Made by a program: the position numbers and the translations under genes | Notes under the pieces: generated by a model | Told to the model about the DNA's origin: nothing | What the model saw: the letters and a program-made list of their open reading frames with translations, nothing else | Databases searched by the model: none | Shown here: one piece after another, positions 14,339 to 22,695 of the stretch | Layout of the letters: each line of letters opens with the position of its first letter | Position numbering within the stretch: position 1 is the stretch's first letter | From: CAZIRO01 sp964541595 | GTDB lineage: Bacteria; Acidobacteriota; HRBIN11 | DNA length: 22,775 nucleotides | Reading direction: 5' to 3' | Assembly: GCA_964541595.1 (NCBI GenBank) | Contig: CAZIRO010000025.1 | Coordinates: 1-22,775 of the forward strand

Positions 14339-16286
14339 GGCGCAACACCACCCTTGGAGTTTGATGGTGAACAATTTCACGAATGGCGTCGACGATCTCT
14401 TCCAGCATGATCGGGCGGCCGTTGTACTTCACGATATGGTGCGGGATCCGGATCCCCGTTTCTCTGCGGATCAAACCGGCCATCTGGGCCGAGTAGTTGT
14501 GTTCTACAGCGATCAGCCGCGGGTACTGTTGCAGGATCGCACGTACGCGCGCAACGTCGAGGGGCCACAACATCCGCACCTGCAGGAACGCCATGTGCAA
14601 CCCTGCACGATGCAGGCAATCGAGTGCCTCCAGAATCACGCCCTTGGTGGAACCCCAGCTGACGATCAACGTGTCCGCGTCCGGGGATCCCCAGAACCGC
14701 AGTTTGAGGTCTTCCGGTACTTCACGCACAATACGGTGTAACCGTTCCATACGTTTTTCCATCATCCGTTCGCGAACGACGACATCTTCCGTAATGTGTC
14801 CGAATTCGTCGTGTTCGTCTCCGGTCATCCAGTGGACCCCGTACGGCTGACCCGGTCGGGACCGCGGCGATACCGTGTCGTCCGTCCATTCGTAACGCCG
14901 AAACGGACGGTCACGGTACACTGTGGCCAGATCCTCGTCGGTCAGCAGTTTCCCGCGGTCGATCCGGATGCGTTCCAGATCGAACATCCGGTATGTACTC
15001 GTACTATTCGCCAGGTATTTGTCGACCACGTGGATGACGGGAACCTGATACCGCTCGGCGAGATTGAACGCATGTACGGCGTCGTAAAACATCTCCTGAT
15101 GGTCACCCGAAGCCAGCACGATACGGGGAAACTCGCCGTGTCCGTGGTGAATGGCGAACCAGAGGTCCCCCTGTTCCGTGCGGGTCGGCATGCCGGTACT
15201 CGGACTGCCGCGCTGGTACAGCGTCACCACAACGGGAACCTCGCTGATCCCTGCCCAGCCGAGACCCTCCACCATCAGACAGAATCCCGGCCCCGACGTC
15301 GCCGTGCTCGCACGTGCGCCGCTGATCGCTGCACCGGTGGCCATCGTGATCGCGGCGATCTCGTCCTCAGTCTGGACGACCACGACCGTGCCCTTTTCCA
15401 GACCGTCGTTCCACCGCCCGTTCACGACCAGCGGGACGGTTTCGTGTTCTTCCAGGAAGACGCTTTCATCCGTTGCCGGCGAGATCGGATAGTACGTCTG
15501 AAACGTACATCCCGCGACGATCTTCCCGAGCGCGACCGCCTGGGTGCCCTGCAGATAAATGCGGGGCTCCTCCGTCGGAACCGGTTCCAGCCGGTACGGA
15601 AACTCGTCGGAGAAATGGGACCGCAGGTATTCATACGCCAGTCGCGCGGCCACACGGTTCATTTCGATGATTTTCGTGCGGCCACGGAACTGATCCTCCA
15701 GCACCCGATCCAGATATTCGATGGGAAACCGCAACAGCGCAAACGATACCGCCACCGCCATGGTATTCAGCGTTCGTGACAGTCGTTTGTAATCCCGAAT
15801 TCCCGTACGCTCTCCGAGTTGCCTGAACAGATCCTCATAGGGCACCGGATAAAGTCGAATATCCCGATCTGCGGCATCCTCCAGGACACCTTCCAGGGTC
15901 ACGTCACGGTCCCGTGCCCGGAGGTATGCCTTCAGATCCTCTTTATACCGTCGATCCATGTTCGGGGGATGATCCACGCGGGTGTGGATCAGACCGGGAT
16001 CATAGATGATGGCACCGCCGGGCTGCACGCTCCGGAAATGGCGAAACACCGTTTCGGCGTCGAAAGTGGCGAGCACGTGATTGGTTTCAATCGATGCCCG
16101 TACGGGACGTTCCGGATGGACACGCACCTGAAAGTAACTGTGTTTCCCCATAATATTGGAGTAATATTCCCGCTTGCCGAACACATGGAGTCCGGCACGT
16201 GCACAGGCGCGTGCGAACAGGTTGGCGGCCGTGTCCACACCGCTTCCCTGAGGTCCACCGATAGTCCATGCCAACGGCTCTTGCAT
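14328..16286 (-). CDS. 2-oxoacid:ferredoxin oxidoreductase, fused gamma-alpha subunit
   Basis: 652 residues. Residues about 1-195 are the gamma domain (GGPQGSGVDTAANLFARA, EYYSNIMGKHSYFQVRV). From about 250 comes the alpha (pyrimidine-binding) domain with TYYPISPATDES, TEDEIAAITMATGAAISGAR, STATSGPGF and RGSPSTGMPTRTEQGDL. The gamma-alpha fusion is the form found in two-subunit enzymes (KorA, Sulfolobus type). The YPISP block stands where YPITPS is more common. No ferredoxin (delta) domain is present, so a separate ferredoxin is needed. The ATG at 16284-16286 follows GTGAGGA. Two candidate promoters lie upstream (16508-16536 stronger, 16362-16390 weaker). Confidence 0.92.
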   Translation of the reverse strand: MQEPLAWTIGGPQGSGVDTAANLFARACARAGLHVFGKREYYSNIMGKHSYFQVRVHPERPVRASIETNHVLATFDAETVFRHFRSVQPGGAIIYDPGLIHTRVDHPPNMDRRYKEDLKAYLRARDRDVTLEGVLEDAADRDIRLYPVPYEDLFRQLGERTGIRDYKRLSRTLNTMAVAVSFALLRFPIEYLDRVLEDQFRGRTKIIEMNRVAARLAYEYLRSHFSDEFPYRLEPVPTEEPRIYLQGTQAVALGKIVAGCTFQTYYPISPATDESVFLEEHETVPLVVNGRWNDGLEKGTVVVVQTEDEIAAITMATGAAISGARASTATSGPGFCLMVEGLGWAGISEVPVVVTLYQRGSPSTGMPTRTEQGDLWFAIHHGHGEFPRIVLASGDHQEMFYDAVHAFNLAERYQVPVIHVVDKYLANSTSTYRMFDLERIRIDRGKLLTDEDLATVYRDRPFRRYEWTDDTVSPRSRPGQPYGVHWMTGDEHDEFGHITEDVVVRERMMEKRMERLHRIVREVPEDLKLRFWGSPDADTLIVSWGSTKGVILEALDCLHRAGLHMAFLQVRMLWPLDVARVRAILQQYPRLIAVEHNYSAQMAGLIRRETGIRIPHHIVKYNGRPIMLEEIVDAIREIVHHQTPRVVLRHGV

Positions 16287-16361
16287 GGCTCGTCCTCACC
16301 CGTTTGCAGGAGGTTCAAAAAGACACACCCATCACCAGGGTGCGGTCACAGATCTTTCCAT

Positions 16362-16390
16362 ATAATGAGGTTTCTACAGTCGGATGTCCA
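16362..16390 (-). promoter_or_regulatory. Weaker candidate promoter for the oxidoreductase genes
   Basis: On the minus strand, TGGACA (16390-16385), a 17-bp spacer, and CATTAT (16367-16362), about 75 bp before the alpha-subunit ATG. The -35 box is good (5 of 6); the -10 box matches only 4 of 6. Confidence 0.3.
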
Positions 16391-16507
16391 GTCTGCGGAC
16401 ACGTGTGCTGTTGATGCATGATGCAGGGGTTCCCCCTTGCCGGACCGACCTGAGGGAAACCCCGCGTTGGAACTGGAGGAGACGGCCACCTTCCGGGAGC
16501 CGATGGT

Positions 16508-16536
16508 ATTATACCCGACCCCGGTGGAAATGCCAA
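16508..16536 (-). promoter_or_regulatory. Predicted strong promoter for the oxidoreductase genes
   Basis: On the minus strand, TTGGCA (16536-16531), a 17-bp spacer, and a perfect TATAAT (16513-16508). This is the best sigma-70 match seen in the window. It lies about 24 bp outside the distal end of repeat copy 3 and about 220 bp before the alpha-subunit ATG. Confidence 0.55.
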
Positions 16537-16559
16537 GATCCCGGGATTCGGAACGGGAA

Positions 16560-16788
16560 ACGGGACAGCGGAATGGATTCCCGCTGGCGCCATGGACCGT
16601 TCGGTGTCCCAATGGACGCCGCGATAACCCGTCAACCAGGGTGCGCGGACACCTGACCCCTGGGACCTGCGCCCTGCGCCCTGCGCCCCGAGACCCGACA
16701 CCGGACACCCAACACCGGGGACCGGAGACCGGTGGCCACCGGCACACCGGTGGATCCGGTGGTACGCATGTCCCATGGCCTGTCCCGA
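16560..16788 (+). repeat. Repeat cassette copy 3 (faces the PilP-like genes)
   Basis: A 229-bp element. The right end (16769-16788) is TGTCCCATGGCCTGTCCCGA, identical to the gene-facing ends of copies 1 and 2. The left end around 16560-16576 is a decayed inverted copy (CGGGACAG retained). The core is a 12-unit heptamer array (16649-16732). Outside the core it aligns well with copy 1 in reverse orientation, including 67 of 69 bp next to the conserved end. The flanks are thus conserved while the core has changed from 4 to 12 units. Confidence 0.85.
16649..16732 (+). repeat. Heptamer array (12 units) inside repeat copy 3
   Basis: Twelve in-phase 7-bp units: ACACCTG, ACCCCTG, GGACCTG, three CGCCCYG units, AGACCCG, then ACACCGG-type and AGACCGG-type units. 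The last units grade into the GGTGGCCACCGG palindromic segment. Same unit family and same orientation relative to the conserved end as in copy 2, but a different unit mix, so the arrays have changed independently. Confidence 0.93.
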
Positions 16789-16806
16789 TCCCAGGATCTC
16801 AGTGTT

Positions 16807-16835
16807 TTGCATTCCCTGCCGAAACGGTTCATAAT
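16807..16835 (+). promoter_or_regulatory. Predicted sigma-70-like promoter for the PilP-like gene cluster
   Basis: TTGCAT (16807-16812), a 17-bp spacer, and CATAAT (16830-16835), giving a leader of about 25-30 nt to the ATG at 16867. The -35 box starts 18 bp after the end of repeat copy 3. Confidence 0.5.
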
Positions 16836-16866
16836 GGAACCCGGATGAACGCATCGGAGGTGGCGC

Positions 16867-17382
16867 ATGCGCAAGAACCCATGGATCCGGGGGATCCTGA
16901 TCAGCGCCCTGGTGGTCGGCTGGGTTACGGTGCTGATTGCACAACAACCCGCTGCACCCCCGCCCGCAAAAGACACCCCGACAGAAACGCCCACTCCGCC
17001 GGAAGAAGCCGTGGTGTCGCCGGACCCGAATTTTCACTATCGGGAAGGCCGTGATCCCTTTGAAAACCTGACCGTCAGTCGCGAACGCAAAGCCCGTCCG
17101 AAAGTGGCCCGTAGCGTCGCCGATCTGCTCGTTGAAGAGGTGGTCATCCTCGGGATCTTCCGGCGTTCCGGGGAGTATTATGCACTCGTCCGCGGCGGTG
17201 GCCTGCCGCAGGCGGAAACGATCCGTAAGGGCCAGAAACTCTATAACGGGGAAGTGCTGACCATCGGTCCCGCGGTGGACGAGGCGACCGGACAGAAACG
17301 GTTGTGTGTGACGTTCCGTGTGGAAACGGACGACCCGATCCGACCCTATATCCGCGTGGTGAAATGCGTTGCCGGGACATAA
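16867..17382 (+). CDS. PilP-like / GspC-like periplasmic protein 1
   Basis: 171 residues: an N-terminal membrane or signal segment (about 8-25, IRGILISALVVGWVTVLIA), a proline/threonine-rich linker (about 27-50), then a domain with the motif YREGRDPFENL (about 58-68). This is followed by ADLLVEEVVILGIFRRSGEYYALV and IRKGQKLYNGEVLTI. The RDPF start, a beta-rich 'L..V.GI....ALV' core and the 'G..LY.G.V..I' strand are the pattern of PilP and the GspC homology region. These proteins link inner-membrane pilus or secretion parts to the secretin. There is no lipobox cysteine, unlike classical PilP. GGAGG precedes the ATG by 6 nt. A paralogue follows 4 bp downstream. Family assignment is by pattern only. 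Confidence 0.6.
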   Translation: MRKNPWIRGILISALVVGWVTVLIAQQPAAPPPAKDTPTETPTPPEEAVVSPDPNFHYREGRDPFENLTVSRERKARPKVARSVADLLVEEVVILGIFRRSGEYYALVRGGGLPQAETIRKGQKLYNGEVLTIGPAVDEATGQKRLCVTFRVETDDPIRPYIRVVKCVAGT

Positions 17383-17386
17383 AACG

Positions 17387-17947
17387 ATGTGGACACGAAA
17401 GACCCCGATCGGGTGGATGCGTATAGTCGTACTCGTTGGATGCGCAGTCCTGGCGCAGGTGGCATTTTCCGGCCGTACGGCACGGGCAACGCAGCCCGTT
17501 GCGGTCATGACCACGCCGTCCGTGCAAAATGAACAGGAATCGAAACAACAGGAAACCGAACAGAAAGAAGACACCGGGGAGACCCGGACTGAAACGTCGT
17601 CTCCAGAAGAAAAACCCTCAAGGTCCTACCCTGAACCCGATCCCGAATGCGTGCAGCAGTTTTCGGAGGAACAGCGTCAAGCGAATCCTCTGCTTGCTTA
17701 CCGGGTAAAAACCCTGTACGTCCTCGGATTCGTGGAACGACGCGGCACGCGTTTCCTGTTCATTCAGGTGCGGAGCGAAACCGGAGACCTGCAGAGCCTG
17801 CTGGTGCGCGCCGGACAGCGGTTTTGTGATGGTGTACTGCGGTCGTTTCGCACGCGCAAAGAAGGCCAGCGCCGGCAAACCTGTGCGGTATTCCTTCTGG
17901 ACCGGTCCGACGATTCCGGTGCGACGACGTACGAAGTGTGCCGTTAG
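17387..17947 (+). CDS. PilP-like / GspC-like periplasmic protein 2
   Basis: 186 residues: an N-terminal membrane segment (about 12-28, RIVVLVGCAVLAQVAF), a long Gln/Glu/Thr-rich low-complexity linker (about 40-85), and a C-terminal domain. That domain includes NPLLAYRVKTLYVLGFVERRGTRFLFIQV and LLVRAGQRFCDGVLRSF. It has the same order of elements as the preceding protein (hydrophobic strand, G-[IF]-xRRG, then G-Q-x-x-x-x-G-V), so the two look like diverged tandem paralogues. Three or four cysteines in the C-terminal domain could form disulfides. I start at the ATG at 17387-17389, just after the upstream stop; an in-frame TTG at 17369 is less likely. Function is inferred from the neighbour. Confidence 0.55.
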   Translation: MWTRKTPIGWMRIVVLVGCAVLAQVAFSGRTARATQPVAVMTTPSVQNEQESKQQETEQKEDTGETRTETSSPEEKPSRSYPEPDPECVQQFSEEQRQANPLLAYRVKTLYVLGFVERRGTRFLFIQVRSETGDLQSLLVRAGQRFCDGVLRSFRTRKEGQRRQTCAVFLLDRSDDSGATTYEVCR

Positions 17948-17964
17948 TGGAGCACCCTTTTGTG

Positions 17965-20031
17965 ATGCGGTCACGCGATGATCGTCGGGAATCCACCGTT
18001 GCAGGCGCCACGGATGTCCTGGCGCACGTCCGCGCATGGCTGGGACCGGACGGCCAGCTGCGCACGTTGTTGCCGCATTTTCAATACCGCCCCGAACAAC
18101 TCCGCATGGCCGCGGCGGTAGCGAGGTGTTACACCCAGGGAGGACGATTACTCGTCGAAGCCGGAACCGGGACCGGGAAGACGTTTGCCTATCTCCTGCC
18201 CGCACTGATTCAGCACCGGCGGTTACTCATTGCCACCGGGACGATCCCCCTGCAGGAACAACTTTACACGAGAGATCTCCCGATTTTACAGAAAGCATTC
18301 ACGTTGACCGCACAATTGCTGAAGGGGCGACAGCACTATCTGTGTCTCTGGAAGTGGGACCGGTTGCAGCGACATCCGCCGTTGCAGACCGTTCATGCTG
18401 ACGCCTGGCAGGCGCTCCAGGCATGGGCGAAGTCCACCGCGACGGGGGATCGGGCAGAGTGTACCGATCTGCCCGAAGATCACCCCCTCTGGCGGGATAT
18501 CGTCGCGGACGCGGAAACCTGTATGGGCACACGCTGTCGATTCTTTCAGGACTGTTTTCTATACCGGGCGCGCCGTCAGGCAGAACAGGCGGACATTGTG
18601 ATCGTCAATCAGCACCTGTTACTGGCGGACGCACGTGTGCGCCATCTGCGGGACGCGGCCATCCTTCCGGACGTGGACACGCTGGTCATCGACGAAGCCC
18701 ATATGCTGGAAGACAACGCGATGTCCGCGCTCAGCCTTGAACTGTCCTACTTCACCGTGATGCGCCTGTTTCGCGAAATGCAGACCACGCTGGAACAGCG
18801 CGAACGTGTTCCCCATCGCGTCGTGCGGGCGCTCCGCCAGTACACGCACCAGGCACGTGCACATCTCCTGCAGGTGCTCGCACTCCCGACCGTGCGGTCG
18901 GAACACCGGATCGGCTGGACACAACTCATCGCGACCGTTCCGGAACTGCCCGCGCGGCTTCAGGAACTGCATCACACCCTGGCCGCATTCGCCGAATGGA
19001 TCGCAGACCTGTCACCGTCCGTGCTTCCCCTTGAGGAACGCGACCAGTTTTTTACGTGGGCCACCGACCTCGCGGCCACCGTACGGGCGCTGTGTACACC
19101 GGACGCGGAAACACCCCTTGTACGATACGCCGAATGCAATCCGCAGACACGTCTCCCGGAAGCCCGCTGGAGCCTGCGGGTGACGCCGGTGCACGTGGGA
19201 CCCATACTGCAGGACATCCTCTGGCCCCGATTTTCGGCAGTCGTGCTGACGTCGGCAACGCTCGCGTACCGCCGCACGTTTGCTTACGTCATGGACCGTC
19301 TGGGCATCGCCACTTCCGCACCCGAGACGCCCGTCCGCACCCTGCGCGTGGCCAGCCCGTTTCGAATGGCCGAACAGACCCGACTGTGGGTGCCCCGCAA
19401 CCTGCCGGATCCCCGCGATCCCGGGTACCTGCCCCGTGTGCTCACCGATCTGGAACGGTTGATCCGGCTGGTTCGGGGTGCCACACTCGTTCTGTGCACG
19501 AGCCTGCATCACATGCACGCGGTCGCCGCCCATCTGCAGGCACACGTTCCATGGCCGGTATACGTGCAGGGAACGGCGCCCCGCGGATTTCTCATGGATC
19601 AGTTTCGCACCCATACGGACAGTGTGCTCGTGGCAACGACGAGTTTCTGGCAGGGGTTCGATGTGCCCGGCGAGTCCCTGCGTTGTGTGGTGATCGATAA
19701 ACTGCCGTTCGACGTTCCGAACGATCCGATCGTGCAGGCGCAGATCGCACAGATCCGCCAGCGCGGCCGATCGCCGTTTCATACGTTTCAATTGCCGCGC
19801 GCAGTCATGCTGCTGCGTCAGGGACTCGGACGGCTGATCCGGACGGAAACGGATACCGGTATCCTGGCGATTATGGACAGCCGCATCTGGACACGCAGTT
19901 ACGGGCGCATCATTCGTCGAGAACTGGCACCCCTGCGCATCGTATCAAACTGGGAGGAACTGCAACGATGGTGGCAATCACGGGCACCCCGCGTGTCGTC
20001 GCATACGGACGGTCCCCATGGCGTTGCGTGA
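17965..20031 (+). CDS. DinG-family ATP-dependent DNA helicase
   Basis: 688 residues from the ATG at 17965. A superfamily 2, XPD-like Fe-S helicase. Walker A is EAGTGTGKT (about 65-73). Four cysteines suited to a [4Fe-4S] cluster are C127 (GRQHYLCLWK), C186 and C191 (ETCMGTRC) and C197 (DCFLYRARR). The DEAH box is VIDEAHMLED (about 241-250). The second RecA domain has TTSFWQGFDVPGESLRCVVIDKLPF and LRQGLGRLIRTETDTG (motif VI). DinG and YoaA enzymes unwind 5'-3', including R-loops and forks blocked by lesions. The N-terminal exonuclease domain of some Firmicute DinG proteins is absent. GTG at 17947 or 17962 are alternative starts; GGAG lies at 17949-17952. Confidence 0.92.
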   Translation: MRSRDDRRESTVAGATDVLAHVRAWLGPDGQLRTLLPHFQYRPEQLRMAAAVARCYTQGGRLLVEAGTGTGKTFAYLLPALIQHRRLLIATGTIPLQEQLYTRDLPILQKAFTLTAQLLKGRQHYLCLWKWDRLQRHPPLQTVHADAWQALQAWAKSTATGDRAECTDLPEDHPLWRDIVADAETCMGTRCRFFQDCFLYRARRQAEQADIVIVNQHLLLADARVRHLRDAAILPDVDTLVIDEAHMLEDNAMSALSLELSYFTVMRLFREMQTTLEQRERVPHRVVRALRQYTHQARAHLLQVLALPTVRSEHRIGWTQLIATVPELPARLQELHHTLAAFAEWIADLSPSVLPLEERDQFFTWATDLAATVRALCTPDAETPLVRYAECNPQTRLPEARWSLRVTPVHVGPILQDILWPRFSAVVLTSATLAYRRTFAYVMDRLGIATSAPETPVRTLRVASPFRMAEQTRLWVPRNLPDPRDPGYLPRVLTDLERLIRLVRGATLVLCTSLHHMHAVAAHLQAHVPWPVYVQGTAPRGFLMDQFRTHTDSVLVATTSFWQGFDVPGESLRCVVIDKLPFDVPNDPIVQAQIAQIRQRGRSPFHTFQLPRAVMLLRQGLGRLIRTETDTGILAIMDSRIWTRSYGRIIRRELAPLRIVSNWEELQRWWQSRAPRVSSHTDGPHGVA
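19953..19957 (+). promoter_or_regulatory. Ribosome binding site of ggt inside dinG
   Basis: GGAGG lies 10 nt before the ATG at 19968, within the dinG coding sequence. It supports the upstream start of ggt and a 64-bp overlap of the two genes. The alternative GTG at 20028, overlapping the dinG stop, has no comparable site and would lose the positively charged start of the signal peptide. Confidence 0.6.
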
Positions 20032-21710
20032 TCATCGGTCTGATGCTGATCGGTCTGCGGGTCCCGATACTCGGGGCCGTACCGGTAGAAAAAGTCGCGT
20101 TCGGCCAGGGGGTCGTCGTCTGTGACGATCCCGTGGTCGCGCAGATCGGTGCGGACATCCTCGCACGCGGAGGCACGGCAGTGGACGCTGCGGTGGCCGT
20201 GGGGTTCGCACTGGCGGTCACGTTTCCACAGGCGGGCAATATCGGCGGCGGTGGGTTCATGGTCGTATATACGCCCGGCGAGGGGAGCGTGGTACTGGAC
20301 TTTCGGGAAGTCGCGCCGCAGGCGGCGACACCGGAGATGTATCTGGACGCATCCGGACGCGTCCGACCGCGTGCGAGTCTGGACGGATACCTTGCCGTCG
20401 GTGTGCCCGGTACGGTGGCCGGCCTGTATGCCGCCCATCGTCGCTGGGGCCGTTTTCCCTGGGCAGATCTCATTGCTCCGGCCATTCGACTTGCGGAACA
20501 GGGGTTTGCCACGAATACCCGGCTGTACCTGGACCTGATGCGGGACCGCACCCGGCTGCTGCGGGATCCGGAGTTTCGACGCATTTTTTACACGCACGGT
20601 ATGCCACGGGCGTACATCGTGCAACCCGATCTCGCCCGTACCCTGCGGTATATCGCCAGCAACGGTGCGCGCGGATTCTACACCGGACCGGTGGCCGAAG
20701 CCATCGTGCGCGCCATGCGGGCGCACGGCGGGATCATCACCCGCACCGACCTCGCTGCATATACGGTCCGCTGGCGAACGCCCATCCGGTTCCGGATCCG
20801 CGACGTCACGGTGCATACGATGCCACTGCCCTCCGCCGGGGGGTGGATCATCCGGTTTCTGTTTCACGTGCTGGACCCCCATCGGGACATCATGCAGTAC
20901 TGGCACAGCAGTTTGCACATCAATCTGGTGGTCGAAGCGTTCAAACGCGCATATGCCATACGTGCGACATACATGGGCGACCCGGATTTCATCCGCTGGC
21001 CGTCTTTCCTGGACCGTCCGGAGTGGATGGCATCCGTGGCCGCTGCACTCCGTCCGTACCGGGTGACCCCGTCGTCCGCCCTGGCAGCCGATCGATGGGT
21101 ACATGCCGAGTCCCCGGATACGACGCATTTTTCGATCGTCGACACGCACGGCCAGGCCGTTGCCGTCACGTACACACTGAACAGCCGGTTCGGTGCCGGG
21201 GTGATCGTGCCGGGTACCGGTGTGATCCTGAACAACGAAATGGACGATTTCAGTATTCGTCCGGGCGTGCCAAATCAGTTCGGTCTGACCGGCAGTGTCG
21301 CCAACGCCATTGCGCCCGGAAAACGGATGTTGAGTTCGATGACACCGACGATCGTCACACGAAACCGGCGGGTCATCGGGGTACTCGGGTCTCCCGGGGG
21401 ATCGACGATCATCACCGTGGTATACCAGGTGCTGGAAAACCTGCTGATCTTCCGCATGCAACCTCTGACAGCGTTGATGGCGCCGCGATTTCACCATCAG
21501 TGGTTGCCGGACGTCATCTTTCATGAACCGACCGCGCTCACCGGAGATACCCGCCGCATCCTGCAGGGACTCGGGTATCCGCCCAAACCCCTGGAAACCC
21601 TCGGCCGGGTGCAGATGATCTGGCAATACGACGGCGGGTATCTGGGACTCTCCGATCCGCGCAGTCCGGGTGGTGGTGCCGCCGTCCGGGTGGATAGCGA
21701 TCGGGAATGA
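19968..21710 (+). CDS. ggt: Gamma-glutamyltransferase (gamma-glutamyltranspeptidase)
   Basis: 580 residues. A signal peptide is likely (RSPWRC, then hydrophobic VIIGLMLIGLRVPILGA, about 15-37), placing the enzyme in the periplasm. It would cleave or transfer the gamma-glutamyl group of glutathione and related compounds. Family landmarks are AVDAAVAVGFALAVTFPQAGNIGGGGF (about 71-97), the self-processing site with catalytic T385 in DTTHFSIVD, DDFSIRPGVPN, LSSMTPTIV, GSPGGS (about 474-479) and PRFHHQWLPD. Processing before T385 gives the usual large and small subunits. In GSPGGSTI a threonine replaces the arginine common at that position. Length matches the family (about 570-580). Confidence 0.96.
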   Translation: MVAITGTPRVVAYGRSPWRCVIIGLMLIGLRVPILGAVPVEKVAFGQGVVVCDDPVVAQIGADILARGGTAVDAAVAVGFALAVTFPQAGNIGGGGFMVVYTPGEGSVVLDFREVAPQAATPEMYLDASGRVRPRASLDGYLAVGVPGTVAGLYAAHRRWGRFPWADLIAPAIRLAEQGFATNTRLYLDLMRDRTRLLRDPEFRRIFYTHGMPRAYIVQPDLARTLRYIASNGARGFYTGPVAEAIVRAMRAHGGIITRTDLAAYTVRWRTPIRFRIRDVTVHTMPLPSAGGWIIRFLFHVLDPHRDIMQYWHSSLHINLVVEAFKRAYAIRATYMGDPDFIRWPSFLDRPEWMASVAAALRPYRVTPSSALAADRWVHAESPDTTHFSIVDTHGQAVAVTYTLNSRFGAGVIVPGTGVILNNEMDDFSIRPGVPNQFGLTGSVANAIAPGKRMLSSMTPTIVTRNRRVIGVLGSPGGSTIITVVYQVLENLLIFRMQPLTALMAPRFHHQWLPDVIFHEPTALTGDTRRILQGLGYPPKPLETLGRVQMIWQYDGGYLGLSDPRSPGGGAAVRVDSDRE

Positions 21711-21770
21711 ACGATGCTATGATCGAAAACGTCCAAATCTCGAACGGTGATCCACAGGCGGGGCGTGTGC

Positions 21771-22289
21771 ATGCGTTCACGATACCGGCGTACGCGATCG
21801 GGATTGAGCCTGACGGAACTCATCGTGACGGCGGCCATTCTGGCCATCATGGCCGGTCTGGTGATCCCCCTGGCAAAAGTGACCGTTCAGCGACGAAAAG
21901 AAATGGAACTCCGTTTTGCCCTGCGTGTGATCCGCAGCGCTATCGATGCGTTCCACCGCGCCGTTCGGCCGCCCAACAGACCGAACGGTCCGTTTCCCCA
22001 GGTGCGTCCGGCCTATGTCCTGGACGAGGACACCGGTTATCCCAAACGCCTGGAATACCTGACGATCATGATCGAAGTGACCCCGCCGAACCAGGTGAAG
22101 TCCCGGAAATACCGGTTCCTGCGACGTATTCCCAAAGACCCGATGACCGGTTCGACCGACTGGGGACTGCTCTGTCTGCAGGATGAACCACCGCCGAAAG
22201 ACTGGGTCTGGTGCGGTCAAAACGTATACGACGTGTACAGTAAATCCCGCGCACAGGCGCTGGACGGGAGTTATTACTATGAGTGGTAA
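21771..22289 (+). CDS. Type II secretion/type IV pilus-like pseudopilin 1
   Basis: 172 residues. A short basic leader (MRSRYRRTRSG) is followed by a prepilin-peptidase site G|LSLTE with the conserved glutamate at +5 and a hydrophobic helix (TELIVTAAILAIMAGLVIP). The remainder is a soluble domain in the GspG style: RRKEMELRFALRVIRSAIDAFHRAV, RIPKDPMTGSTDWGL, and a C-terminal YDVYSKSRAQALDG. The leader glycine and +5 glutamate mark it as a PilD substrate that assembles into a pseudopilus. I start at the ATG at 21771 after GGCGGGG. It overlaps the next pseudopilin gene by 11 bp. Confidence 0.88.
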   Translation: MRSRYRRTRSGLSLTELIVTAAILAIMAGLVIPLAKVTVQRRKEMELRFALRVIRSAIDAFHRAVRPPNRPNGPFPQVRPAYVLDEDTGYPKRLEYLTIMIEVTPPNQVKSRKYRFLRRIPKDPMTGSTDWGLLCLQDEPPPKDWVWCGQNVYDVYSKSRAQALDGSYYYEW

Positions 22290-22695
22290 CCGGCGTGGAC
22301 GAAACGGTCAACGGACACACGGGTTTACGCTGATCGAACTGGTTGTCGTGATGACTATCATCGGCCTGCTCGTCGGCATTGCGATCCCCGCCTATCGACG
22401 CACCATTCTGCGGGCCAAAGAAGCCGTGCTGAAGGAAAACCTCTGGCGCACCCGGGACGCCATCAATCAGTACTACGCGGACAATCAGGAATACCCCAAA
22501 TCCCTTCAGGATCTTGTCGACAAGGGATACCTGCGCAGCCTGCCCTACGACCCGATCACACAGAGTACGGACACCTGGATCCTCATTTATGAAGAACCCG
22601 ATCCGAACAATCCCGCCTATGAACCGGGGATTATTGACATCCAGAGCGGTGCCGAGGGTGTGGACACCCAGGGGGTCCCCTATCGGGACTACTGA
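22279..22695 (+). CDS. Type II secretion/type IV pilus-like pseudopilin 2 (GspG-like)
   Basis: 138 residues. The basic leader ends in HG, followed by FTLIELVVVMTIIGLLVGIAIP, a textbook N-methylation and cleavage motif (G|FTLIE). The soluble part resembles GspG: RRTILRAKEAVLKENLWRTRD, AINQYYADNQEYPKSLQDLVD, YLRSLPYDPITQSTDTW. The C-terminal EEPDPNNP...GIIDIQSG segment aligns in style with the first pseudopilin, so the two are paralogues. The ATG at 22279 has GGGAG upstream and overlaps the previous stop by 11 bp. No prepilin peptidase, GspF or secretin gene is in the window. Confidence 0.92.
   Translation: MSGNRRGRNGQRTHGFTLIELVVVMTIIGLLVGIAIPAYRRTILRAKEAVLKENLWRTRDAINQYYADNQEYPKSLQDLVDKGYLRSLPYDPITQSTDTWILIYEEPDPNNPAYEPGIIDIQSGAEGVDTQGVPYRDY

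Larger units (their letters stand above)
16287..16559 (-). other. Leader region upstream of the oxidoreductase genes
   Basis: 273 bp between the alpha-subunit ATG and repeat copy 3. If the promoter at 16508-16536 is used, the leader is about 215 nt. It contains an imperfect hairpin pair GGGGTTCCC (16426-16434) with GGGAAACCCC (16454-16463). It also contains a possible 34-codon frame on the minus strand, 16419 to 16315, beginning MHQQHTC. I found no riboswitch or tRNA-like structure that I recognise. Confidence 0.4.

Noticed and set aside
16315..17574. A 419-codon minus-strand open frame
   Set aside because: It is antisense to both PilP-like genes and crosses the repeat cassette. Only its last 34 codons (16419-16315) are kept as a speculative leader frame.
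21718..21723. TATGAT as a -10 box for the pseudopilin genes
   Set aside because: No acceptable -35 box lies 16-18 bp upstream; the genes can be read through from ggt.
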